20,533 nucleotides of DNA from a virus. The notes under the pieces were generated by a model. It was not told where the DNA came from and did not search any database. It saw nothing but the letters and a program-made list of their open reading frames with translations. The position numbers and the translations under genes were made by a program. Below, piece after piece: positions 1 to 6,868 of the stretch. The stretch covers positions 1-20,533 of the IMG/VR virus record IMGVR_UViG_3300042448_001337, one strand, 5' to 3'. Positions within the stretch are counted from its first letter, which is position 1; each line of letters opens with the position of its first letter.

Positions 1-2
1 CA

Positions 3-197
3 TTAACCATCGTTGATGGTGTTGATGGCCAAATTAAAACTATCATCATGCAATCAAATTCCGCAAATCATACACTAAGTATTACGTCCAATATTGGTCA
101 TTCTAGTATTGTTTTTAATGGGGCAGGAGATACCGCGACACTTATGTTCCAAGGAACATTGTGGTATTTCATTGGAGGAACGGCGACAGTAACATAA
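3..197 (+). CDS. C-terminal fragment of a phage virion/tail structural protein
   Basis: The reading frame is open from the left edge and ends in TAA at 195-197, giving the last 64 residues of a longer protein. The tail is beta-rich with alternating hydrophobic and small polar residues, has no charged helices, and ends in an FxGTLWYFIGGTATVT-like strand. This is the style of C-terminal repeats in tail-fibre and other structural proteins of marine T4-like phages, as I remember that family. No catalytic motif is visible. The start lies outside the window, so domain content and exact role cannot be given. The next gene begins 1 nt after this stop. Confidence 0.5.
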   Translation, partial: LTIVDGVDGQIKTIIMQSNSANHTLSITSNIGHSSIVFNGAGDTATLMFQGTLWYFIGGTATVT

Positions 198-198
198 T

Positions 199-561
199 AT
201 GTTTGAATTAAATGATGATAATTTTTTGATCTTTGCTATTAAGAGTTATGACAATCGAGGTTGCCTTGGTATGTCTGACCTTGAAGAAGATTTAAAACGA
301 TTTAAGTATATCAAACGATTATTTCGTAGATATGTAACAACAGATATATTAAGTGAAAGATTGATACTCAATCACTTAATAGTTTTGTATAACGTATTTG
401 GTAATGAAACCACTTTGATGCTTTTATATAAATTAGAAAATAAGTATTGGTCATACCTGAAAACATTTCTAGTTTATCTAAATAGAATGACTGTAGATGA
501 TATACCAGAAATACCTTTAGATTTAAACATAGCGAGAACTTTAAGGAATATTGATGGCTAA
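199..561 (+). CDS. Small AT-rich conserved phage protein of unknown function
   Basis: 120 residues from an ATG 1 nt after the preceding stop. The only purine-rich box (GGAGG near 174-178) is about 20 nt away, so translation probably depends on coupling to the upstream gene. The protein is predicted mostly helical (LEEDLKRFKYIKRLFRRY, then ILNHLIVLYNVFG) with a basic patch around residues 33-45 and no membrane segment or catalytic motif. It resembles small helical proteins often found near tail genes of T4-like phages, but I cannot name a function. Its DNA is clearly more AT-rich than the genes downstream. It overlaps the next gene by 8 nt. Confidence 0.75.
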   Translation: MFELNDDNFLIFAIKSYDNRGCLGMSDLEEDLKRFKYIKRLFRRYVTTDILSERLILNHLIVLYNVFGNETTLMLLYKLENKYWSYLKTFLVYLNRMTVDDIPEIPLDLNIARTLRNIDG

Positions 562-1090
562 GTTGATCGATAATGCTATTGCACTGCGCGTCCTATGGAT
601 GCTCACTACTCCGTTTGAAAGAACGGACGCATACCGCTTGGGCATTATCGACAAGAAGGGTAAAGAAATCACACCAATTTCAAAACTAAATACAGATGTT
701 GAGAGAGAAGCATATACTTATCTCCATCGTTTAGTTTTTAGATTGAAAAGAATTATTCATATGGTGCCAGTAGAAAGTAAGAACTTTCTTTCTTTTGCCG
801 CTGCGGTTGCATTGGTAAAAGAAGGGGTAGAATATGATGACGATGTTTTAGAGGAACTATTCTACATGGCACACCAAGAACCAGACGCTATTGCTTTAGC
901 AGAAGACCTAGAGAACAGAACACTATCATTCAGACAGTTTGTTGAAGAGATGGGTGTCGGTGGTGGTGGAATAGCTGGGATTGGTATTCCAAATCCAACT
1001 AAAGCCAACCAAGCAGAACCTGGTGTCTCTAAGAAGGCACAAGCAAATTATAAAAAGAAGAAAAAAATTATAAGAAGGAATGCACAATGA
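554..1090 (+). CDS. Conserved T4-like phage protein, function unknown
   Basis: 178 residues from ATG 554. A TTG at 551 is in frame, but the ATG has an AAGGA box at 543-547 with 6 nt spacing. The N-terminal two thirds is a helical domain (FERTDAYRLGIIDKKGK, then EAYTYLHRLVFRLKRIIH). A glycine run follows (GVGGGGIAGIGIP, about residues 134-146), then a strongly basic tail ending in a KKKKKIIRR cluster. The glycine hinge plus polylysine tail suggests nucleic-acid or virion contact, which is inference. I recall similar proteins in marine T4-like phages, usually annotated as hypothetical or structural. It overlaps the next gene by ATGA. Confidence 0.75.
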   Translation: MAKLIDNAIALRVLWMLTTPFERTDAYRLGIIDKKGKEITPISKLNTDVEREAYTYLHRLVFRLKRIIHMVPVESKNFLSFAAAVALVKEGVEYDDDVLEELFYMAHQEPDAIALAEDLENRTLSFRQFVEEMGVGGGGIAGIGIPNPTKANQAEPGVSKKAQANYKKKKKIIRRNAQ

Positions 1091-1539
1091 GTTTGTCAAA
1101 TTTTTTCTCGGTGGGTAAACAAATTGATACCCTCCAAGAACTAGAAATTGAGAAGGGTAAGATTCAACTTACCATCATGAAGATGGCCGCGGCTATTCTT
1201 GGCATCATTATGATGTCTGTTGTTGTGACCATGATGATTGGCCTTTTTGTTCCTAATGAGACAATCGATAACAACGAAATCTTTAAGATTATTGGTCCAG
1301 CATTCTCTACCATCGTTGGTGCTTTCGTCGGTGCGTTTGCGACGATGATGGGTATGAAAGTTTCAGAACTTGACCCTAATGTCAAAGTTCAAGAGCTAGG
1401 TAAGACTGACCATAAGGCACTAGCAGAAGCGCATGTTACCAATGCCCAAGCGGAATCAATTGAAGCTGACACAGAAATTAAACTGATGGCAGCAATTGAT
1501 AAGTATAAAGATTCAGACGAAGACCACGGACCATTCTAA
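1087..1539 (+). CDS. Two-helix membrane protein, holin candidate
   Basis: 150 residues. The ATG at 1087 has an AAGGAA box at 1075-1080 (6 nt spacing) and overlaps the previous stop as ATGA. Two long hydrophobic segments are evident, about residues 31-54 (Met/Ile/Val rich) and 66-90 (Gly/Ala rich, many small residues). A charged amphipathic N-terminus of about 30 residues and a charged, mostly acidic C-terminal tail rich in Ala/Glu flank them. Size, topology and position one nucleotide before the endolysin gene (TAATG overlap) fit a holin that would let endolysin reach the cell wall. No holin family is recognised from sequence alone, so an unrelated inner-membrane protein remains possible. Confidence 0.6.
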   Translation: MSLSNFFSVGKQIDTLQELEIEKGKIQLTIMKMAAAILGIIMMSVVVTMMIGLFVPNETIDNNEIFKIIGPAFSTIVGAFVGAFATMMGMKVSELDPNVKVQELGKTDHKALAEAHVTNAQAESIEADTEIKLMAAIDKYKDSDEDHGPF

Positions 1540-2714
1540 TGACAAAGCTAACAGAACATTTTGCACTGGAAGAAATGACAGTATCGCCTACCGCCAAGCG
1601 ACTAGGCATCCCTAACACTCCAACCGCAGAGCATATCGAAAATATGCGCTACTGTTGCGAGAAGATTCTTGAGCCAGTAAGAGCCAAGTTTGGGCCAGTT
1701 ACAATCAACTCGTCTTATCGCGCACCACTTGTCAACAAGGCAGTAGGTGGTTCGAAGACTTCTCAACACGTTAACGGTCAAGCAATTGACTTCGAAGTTA
1801 AGGGTGTAGACAACAAGAAGGTTGCTGACTGGGTTGCCGATAACCTTGAGTTCGATCAGGTTATCCTTGAGTTCTATGCAGCGGGCGATAAGAATTCTGG
1901 TTGGGTTCACGCATCAATTAAGAAAGAAGGCGGCAATCGTAAACAACGTTTGATTGCCACTAAGTCTAAGGCTGGTGGTACAAAGTATACACCTGTTGCT
2001 GACTTTGACCCATCGACTACTAGAGAAGCGGGTGCGCCTGTTGTTCAAGCAGTAGCGCAAGTTGCTAAGGCCGCCGTTCAAGCAACATCAACTGCTGGTC
2101 TTGGACCAATGGCGGCACTTCAAGCGAAGTGTGGTATTCCAGCCGATGGTAAGTGGGGCCCAGGAACATTCAAGGGTGCTAAGGATTACTACAAACTTTC
2201 TACTGCACAGGCTGCGCACTTCTTTGGACAATGCGCTCATGAGTCCGGTGGCTTCAAGGTGTTCTCAGAAAATCTAAACTACTCTGACAAGGGCCTCAAC
2301 GGCATCTTCAAGAAGTATTTTCCGACCATCGCATCGACTGCCGGATATGCTCGTAAGCCAGAAAAGATTGCAAACAAAGTGTATGCTAATCGTATGGGTA
2401 ATGGACCAGAGTCATCGGGTGACGGATATAAGTTCCGTGGCCGTGGTCCAATCCAGTTAACTGGTAAGGATAACTACACTGCATTCTCACAATCAATCAA
2501 GCGCCCTGATGTCCTGACAAACCCAGACATCGTAGCAACAGAACTTGCTTTCGAATCCGCTCTTTGGTTCTTCAATAAGAATGGTCTATTCGCTATTGCA
2601 GATAAGGGTGTAACAGATGCAGTCATCGGCCAGATTACTCGCCGAGTAAACGGTGGTACGCATGGTCTTGATGACCGTATTAAGAAAACTAAACAATACG
2701 CAAACTGGGGATAA
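1539..2714 (+). CDS. Dual-domain endolysin: M15 peptidase plus GH19 glycosidase
   Basis: 391 residues. Residues about 5-125 form a peptidase M15A-type domain: the zinc ligands are visible as SQH77VNGQAID84F and WVH124AS, with the usual SSYR60-62 upstream. A linker rich in Ala/Val/Gln (165-190) leads to residues about 191-391, a GH19 (chitinase class I-like lysozyme) domain with AHE235SGGF, SE244NLNYS and GRGPIQLTG motifs. E235 and E244 are the expected catalytic acids. The M15 part would cut peptide cross-links and the GH19 part the glycan. There is no signal peptide, so release needs a holin; the preceding gene is a candidate. The start ATG overlaps the previous TAA by one base. A single-chain pair of muralytic domains is larger than T4 lysozyme-type enzymes. 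Confidence 0.9.
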   Translation: MTKLTEHFALEEMTVSPTAKRLGIPNTPTAEHIENMRYCCEKILEPVRAKFGPVTINSSYRAPLVNKAVGGSKTSQHVNGQAIDFEVKGVDNKKVADWVADNLEFDQVILEFYAAGDKNSGWVHASIKKEGGNRKQRLIATKSKAGGTKYTPVADFDPSTTREAGAPVVQAVAQVAKAAVQATSTAGLGPMAALQAKCGIPADGKWGPGTFKGAKDYYKLSTAQAAHFFGQCAHESGGFKVFSENLNYSDKGLNGIFKKYFPTIASTAGYARKPEKIANKVYANRMGNGPESSGDGYKFRGRGPIQLTGKDNYTAFSQSIKRPDVLTNPDIVATELAFESALWFFNKNGLFAIADKGVTDAVIGQITRRVNGGTHGLDDRIKKTKQYANWG

Positions 2715-2718
2715 GAAT

Positions 2719-2889
2719 ATGCTTAATCAAATCAAAGATGCACTGAAAAAACTTTTTGGTTTTGTAGACGCTAACAAGGACGGTAAGATTGACCTCGCTG
2801 AGGTTACTGCCGCAGTTGATAAGGCAGAAGCAAAGGTTGAACAAGTTAAAGCAGTTGTCAAAAAAGCACGTAAACCAAAGGCAAAGTAA
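2719..2889 (+). CDS. 56-residue single EF-hand calcium-binding protein
   Basis: The chosen start is ATG 2719, just after the endolysin stop, with GGGG at 2707-2710 as the likely ribosome site; a longer frame upstream lies inside the endolysin gene. Residues 17-28 read DANKDGKIDLAE, a textbook EF-hand loop with D, N, D, backbone position, D and E at 1, 3, 5, 7, 9 and 12. It is flanked by an entering helix (IKDALKKLFGFV) and a long Ala/Lys/Val exit helix ending in a basic tail. Calcium binding is a strong family expectation; the biological target is unknown. It sits between endolysin and a coiled-coil membrane protein, with the next gene starting at the following base, so a lysis-linked role is inferred. 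Confidence 0.75.
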   Translation: MLNQIKDALKKLFGFVDANKDGKIDLAEVTAAVDKAEAKVEQVKAVVKKARKPKAK

Positions 2890-3354
2890 TTGGAATCTTT
2901 GGAAACCAAAGTCGCGGTAATCGAACATGACCTGAAGCAAATTCAGGTGGTGTTCGGTCGCCTTGACCTCGCAATCGAAAAGATTGGTGATGTTTCCAAC
3001 TGCATCAATAAGATGCTTGCTGTTCATGATACTAAACTCGAAGCACAAGAAAATGTCAACGAAGATATCTACCAGAGTTTAGAGGTGCATAGACAAGAAA
3101 CCAAGGCAAGTAACGCCGAGTTACATTCGCGTATCACAACAACCACACGTGAACTTGAGGCAAAAATTCAGTCTACCGAAGACAAGATGCTTGCTGCTAT
3201 CAAAGACCTCAAGGGTTCAGTTGATAAAGAAGAAGAAAAACATAAAAATCGTATTGACAAATTGGAAAGAACCAAGTATATTATGATAGGTGGTGGCATT
3301 GTTCTCGGTGCCATCATCACAAAAATATTACCGATGGTGATGAAGTTCTTCTAA
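2890..3354 (+). CDS. Coiled-coil protein with C-terminal membrane anchor (XhlA/spanin-like)
   Basis: 154 residues from a TTG that follows the preceding TAA directly; no ATG or GTG lies nearby, and the AAAGGCAAAG upstream supplies a weak ribosome site. Residues about 3-125 show heptad-like hydrophobic spacing (for example LETKVAVIEHDLKQIQ), with charged repeats through EEEKHKNRIDKLERTK. A single hydrophobic stretch, about residues 130-149 (IMIGGGIVLGAIITKILPMV), is followed by MKFF. N-terminal coiled coil plus C-terminal anchor matches the layout of XhlA-like lysis proteins, and location after the endolysin supports this. Family membership is not proven; it could also be a structural or cell-envelope protein. 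Confidence 0.65.
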   Translation: MESLETKVAVIEHDLKQIQVVFGRLDLAIEKIGDVSNCINKMLAVHDTKLEAQENVNEDIYQSLEVHRQETKASNAELHSRITTTTRELEAKIQSTEDKMLAAIKDLKGSVDKEEEKHKNRIDKLERTKYIMIGGGIVLGAIITKILPMVMKFF

Positions 3355-3359
3355 AAGGG

Positions 3360-3388
3360 TTGACTTACACCGTCTAAAGGTGTATAGT
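3360..3388 (+). promoter_or_regulatory. Consensus sigma70-type promoter upstream of primase
   Basis: The -35 box TTGACT (3360-3365) and the -10 box TATAGT (3383-3388) are separated by 17 nt. An inverted pair TACAC (3366-3370)/GTGTA (3380-3384) lies between and into the -10, which could be an operator. A start point 7 nt after the -10 box would fall on the A of the primase ATG (3395), so the transcript may be leaderless. Confidence 0.7.
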
Positions 3389-3394
3389 GAATCT

Positions 3395-4435
3395 ATGAGT
3401 GCATATATTGATATTCAGTTTCTCCATGCCATTTCGTATCGTCTGGAGAACTTCAAGAAAAAATCTAACGATCTTTGGAACTGCAGGTGTCCCATCTGCG
3501 GTGACTCCTCGCGTAACAAAAGAAAATCTCGCGGCTATTTCTTCTTAGGAAAGAATGACCTAAACTATAAGTGTCACAACTGTGGCGTATCTATGGGCTT
3601 CGGCAACTTTCTAAAGCAGTTTGATGACAATCAATATAGGCAGTATGTCATACAACGCTATGCAGATACTGCCAAAGTTGGACCTGCTAAGTCTCACAAG
3701 AATATTCAAGACGTTCTAGATTTTTCACCGCCTGTATTCACTAAGAAACCAGACCCTAAACCAATCGACCAAATTATGGATCGACTTGATACACTACCAG
3801 ATGACCACGAGGTAATTCAATATGTTACTGACCGCAAAATCCCTCGCGATGCTTTTAGTCGGCTGTATTTCATACCTAATGTTAAAGACATCATACAACT
3901 TAATGCCAAATACAAAGAGTCCATCATCACAACCGAGCCGAGGCTTGCGATTCCTTTTTTTGATGGCTCTGGTAAACTCTTGGTTGTTAGCCTTCGCGGA
4001 ATCCGAGGCGAGTCGTTACGTTATATTAATGTTAAGGTAGATGAAGATGCGCCATCCATTTTCGGTCTGGATAAGGTCGATCCTACAAAAGAAATACTCG
4101 TTGTCGAAGGGCCCCTTGACTCCCTTTTTCTGGATAATTCTATCGCTTGTGCTGGAACGTCATTCGGAAAAATCGACCAACTCCCGATACAAAAAGAAAA
4201 AATAACAATTATTTTTGACAATCAACCTAAAAACCGAGAAGTCGGTAAGTTGATGAATAAGTATATAGATATGAGTTATAAGATGGTAATCTGGCCAGAC
4301 AGTGTTCCCGGTAAAGATATCAATGAGATGATTGAAAATGGATTGACACCCGATGAAATTCATGCTATTATAAATGATAATACGTTTCAAGGGTTAGCAG
4401 CAAAGGCAAGATATGCCATGTGGAGAAAGATATGA
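3395..4435 (+). CDS. DNA primase, T4 gp61/DnaG type
   Basis: 346 residues from ATG 3395. A GTG at 3380 is in frame but lies in the promoter spacer. It makes RNA primers for lagging-strand synthesis, working with a gp41-type helicase in T4-like phages. The N-terminal zinc ribbon shows C32PIC35 and C60HNC63. The Toprim core shows the EGPLDSLF motif (E238, D242) and the DNQ triplet at about 275-277, with acidic residues near WPDSVPGKDINE at about 301-310. Length matches T4 gp61 (about 340). It has its own promoter and is followed by an ATGA overlap with the next gene. No usable Shine-Dalgarno box precedes the start. Confidence 0.9.
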   Translation: MSAYIDIQFLHAISYRLENFKKKSNDLWNCRCPICGDSSRNKRKSRGYFFLGKNDLNYKCHNCGVSMGFGNFLKQFDDNQYRQYVIQRYADTAKVGPAKSHKNIQDVLDFSPPVFTKKPDPKPIDQIMDRLDTLPDDHEVIQYVTDRKIPRDAFSRLYFIPNVKDIIQLNAKYKESIITTEPRLAIPFFDGSGKLLVVSLRGIRGESLRYINVKVDEDAPSIFGLDKVDPTKEILVVEGPLDSLFLDNSIACAGTSFGKIDQLPIQKEKITIIFDNQPKNREVGKLMNKYIDMSYKMVIWPDSVPGKDINEMIENGLTPDEIHAIINDNTFQGLAAKARYAMWRKI

Positions 4436-4698
4436 GCGAATTGGTCGCTAATGAATATGGTGTAGAGATACACCGTATTAAGATTACAAAGTTGCGTATC
4501 CATCGAACCGACGATATGTGGCTGGTCGAATACCGACGCGAACCTCGCTGGTTCCTTGGTCTCGACCGCTGGTGGTGGTTCGATGATGGTAGATATGCAG
4601 ATTATGCCGACGCAACTGACCGTGTAGACCATCTATTGGGTGTTGGTTTCGTAAGTAAGGCACAGTTCCAAGCAGTGAAGGAATTTGAAGTTGAGTGA
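4432..4698 (+). CDS. Small tryptophan-rich phage protein, unknown function
   Basis: 88 residues from ATG 4432, overlapping the primase stop as ATGA, with GGAG at 4421-4424 as ribosome site; an ATG at 4420 would leave that box inside the gene. The middle of the protein is rich in aromatic and charged residues (WLVEYRREPRWFLGLDRWWWFDDGRY) and reads like a compact beta-sheet domain. No catalytic or metal-binding motif is evident and I do not recognise the family. It is translated with primase and overlaps the following ThyX gene, so it probably belongs to the replication/nucleotide module. Confidence 0.75.
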   Translation: MSELVANEYGVEIHRIKITKLRIHRTDDMWLVEYRREPRWFLGLDRWWWFDDGRYADYADATDRVDHLLGVGFVSKAQFQAVKEFEVE

Positions 4699-5395
4699 AG
4701 TAAATTTAATTGGTATTACAAAGCCAAGTGCCTACACAGAATGTAATACTGCCAATGAACTTGTTGCATGGGCAGCAAGAGTATCGAATCCCTCGAATCA
4801 AAACAATACAGCAACAGCACCTAAGTTGGTTCAATATCTTATCAAGAACCAACACTGGTCACCATTGGAGATGGTACATGTATCAATGGAAATTAAAACA
4901 ACTCGTGACATCGCTCGGCAAATTCTTCGCCATCGATCCTTTTCGTTCCAAGAATTTTCGCAGAGATATGCAGACCCGACTAAAAGCCTTGAATTTGTCA
5001 CTAGAGAGGCAAGACTACAGGACGCCAATAACCGACAAAACTCGGTGGAATTGGGATCCGGAAACAATGAATTGGCCGAACAATGGGCAATGAGACAGGT
5101 AAACGCCACTGATGCCGCTTTAGATGCTTATGAGTGGGCAATTGAGAATGGTATTGCCAAAGAACAGGCCCGCGCCGTTCTACCTGAAGGTAATACAGAG
5201 TCCATCATTATCATGGCAGGTTCGCTACGTTCGTGGGTTCACTACTGCCAACTTCGTATGGACAAAGCCACACAGAAAGAACACCGCATCGTAGCAGAAC
5301 AGTGCTGGGAGATTATTGGTCAACACTTTCCCGATGTAATCAAGGCACTAGATGACATGGCGGCATGGGCAGAGTTCGAAAGAAAACTACCTTGA
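4691..5395 (+). CDS. thyX: FAD-dependent thymidylate synthase ThyX
   Basis: Makes dTMP from dUMP with methylene-tetrahydrofolate and FAD/NADPH, supplying thymidine for phage DNA. The ThyX signature RHRX7S is present exactly as RHRSFSFQEFS followed by QRY. The N-terminal AARVSNP and the downstream QARAVLPEGN and HYCQLRMDKATQKEHR blocks are also typical. Length (about 234) is normal for the family. There is no ATG near the start. TTG 4691 has AAGGA at 4678-4682 with 8 nt spacing, whereas TTG 4685 is too close to that box; either gives a small overlap with the previous gene. With nrdA/nrdB downstream it forms the dNTP-supply set. Confidence 0.93.
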   Translation: MSEVNLIGITKPSAYTECNTANELVAWAARVSNPSNQNNTATAPKLVQYLIKNQHWSPLEMVHVSMEIKTTRDIARQILRHRSFSFQEFSQRYADPTKSLEFVTREARLQDANNRQNSVELGSGNNELAEQWAMRQVNATDAALDAYEWAIENGIAKEQARAVLPEGNTESIIIMAGSLRSWVHYCQLRMDKATQKEHRIVAEQCWEIIGQHFPDVIKALDDMAAWAEFERKLP

Positions 5396-5478
5396 CCAAA
5401 AAGCCAGGAACCTTTGAAAAACGGCAAGTGACATTTTTTTCTCGCCAAATTTTTAACTCAAAAAAGTCGGGAAGATAG

Positions 5479-6324
5479 ATGAAAGTCCTAGTTACCGGTG
5501 CAACTGGCTATATTGGTAGTCATCTTGTCAAAAAGTTGGCAGAGGGTGGACATCAAGTTTACGCAACAGATTTCAATTTGCAACAGAATGAAATTTCCAA
5601 GTATATTGAGGGTAAGGTAATTCCTTGGGATATCAGAATTGCCACTTTTGCTGGGGATTATGATGCTGTTGTTCATCTAGCGGCATTGACGATGGTATCA
5701 AAATCGGTTACAATGCCTATTCCTTATTATAAGACAAATCTTTTAGGCACTCAAAACGTTCTAGATTCAACTAGAACAGATAATTTTGTTTACTGTAGCA
5801 CAGGCTCCGCATTTAATCCTGGAAGTAGTCCATACGCCGGAAGTAAACGAGCAGGCGAAGACTTAGTTACATTACTTCCGTCTTATAGTATTGCTAGATT
5901 TTATAATGTCAGTGGTAACGACGGATTCGACAAGTTCGATGACAGTCACTATCACTTAATTCGTAAATTGGCCGCAGTTGCTAATGGTTTGTATCCAGAA
6001 GTTGGTATCTTTGGTACTGATTATGATACTAGAGACGGAACTACTATTCGAAATTATACGCATATTACAGATATTGTGGATTCTCTTTATAGAATAGTAG
6101 AAAATGGTGCAACAAATAATGTAGAATGTCTGGGAAGCACAACAGGAAGTTCTGTGCTAGAAGTTGTGTCTGCCATGGAAAATGTCATTGACAAACCCAT
6201 CAAAAAAGTGTATTGTGATAGAAGACCTGGAGAAGTTGTAGTTTCTGTTCTACCAGAAGTAAGCAAGTTTTTCACTGAAACTAAATCTTTAGAAGATATT
6301 TGTAAATCAGCTTTGGAGTATTAA
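5479..6324 (+). CDS. NAD-dependent nucleotide-sugar epimerase (GalE-like SDR)
   Basis: 281 residues. The Rossmann signature G7ATG10YIG13 is at the N-terminus, the catalytic pair reads Y119AGSK123 with the STGSAF serine/threonine loop before it, and DTRDGTTIRNYTHITDI (about 183-199) matches the GalE-type block. It would interconvert or dehydrate a nucleotide sugar; the exact substrate cannot be told. It is somewhat shorter than bacterial GalE (about 338). An 83-nt gap (5396-5478) precedes it, in which I see no clear promoter or terminator; GGGAAG at 5469-5474 is the ribosome site. It is somewhat AT-richer than ThyX and likely cargo for host-surface or virion glycan chemistry. Confidence 0.85.
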   Translation: MKVLVTGATGYIGSHLVKKLAEGGHQVYATDFNLQQNEISKYIEGKVIPWDIRIATFAGDYDAVVHLAALTMVSKSVTMPIPYYKTNLLGTQNVLDSTRTDNFVYCSTGSAFNPGSSPYAGSKRAGEDLVTLLPSYSIARFYNVSGNDGFDKFDDSHYHLIRKLAAVANGLYPEVGIFGTDYDTRDGTTIRNYTHITDIVDSLYRIVENGATNNVECLGSTTGSSVLEVVSAMENVIDKPIKKVYCDRRPGEVVVSVLPEVSKFFTETKSLEDICKSALEY

Positions 6325-6325
6325 A

Positions 6326-6868
6326 ATGGTGGATACAGTTACAGTGCAGTATGATGCAGTTTCAGATGAACATTATATTGCCTGGGATGGCCTTGAGGAA
6401 GAAACTGGGTGGAAGCCCGGTGATACAATAATTTGGATAGAAAATGAAGATGGGAGTTATACATTGAGTAAGAAGAATAATAATTATCAGAATGATGTTG
6501 AACAGTTTATGGCAGCGGCCGACCAGTATATCGGTGCAACTCCACATCTAAATGAAAATAATGAGGCTCAAGCCAAGCTATATATTGATCTAATTGATGA
6601 AGAATTCCGCGAACTGTGTGACGGATTTCTTCGTCGGCACATCGGTGACGTTGCAGATGGTGGCGCAGATTTAGTCTGGGTCGTAAAAGGACTTTTCGCA
6701 ACTCTGGGTATTAATTTTGATGCGGTATGGGAAGAAGTTCGAGCATCAAATATGAGCAAGGTTTCCGAGAGTGGAAAGATTAAGAAACGGGCAGATGGTA
6801 AGATTCTGAAACCAGATACTTACTTTAAACCAGACATCGAAAAAGTTTTGAAGGAACAGGGACTATAA
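6326..6868 (+). CDS. AbrB-like N-terminus fused to MazG-like NTP pyrophosphohydrolase
   Basis: 180 residues, ATG with GGAG at 6315-6318 (7 nt spacing), starting 1 nt after the epimerase stop. Residues about 1-50 (YIAWDGLEEETGWKPGDTIIW, then GSYTLSKK) look like an AbrB/SpoVT swapped-hairpin domain. Residues about 54-146 look like an all-alpha MazG/phage NTP-PPase fold: E92E93FRE96 gives the EExxE metal motif, D108 and D115 the second acidic helix, and SNMSKV the typical end. A tail KKRADGKILKPDTYFKPDIEKVL follows. It would hydrolyse NTPs or dNTPs, or influence (p)ppGpp as proposed for other phage MazG proteins. It is followed directly by nrdA. Confidence 0.75.
   Translation: MVDTVTVQYDAVSDEHYIAWDGLEEETGWKPGDTIIWIENEDGSYTLSKKNNNYQNDVEQFMAAADQYIGATPHLNENNEAQAKLYIDLIDEEFRELCDGFLRRHIGDVADGGADLVWVVKGLFATLGINFDAVWEEVRASNMSKVSESGKIKKRADGKILKPDTYFKPDIEKVLKEQGL

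Noticed and set aside
3380-3394. GTG start for primase at 3380
   Set aside because: It lies between the -35 and -10 boxes of the promoter, upstream of the expected transcript start; ATG 3395 fits T4-like primases, which begin close to the zinc ribbon.
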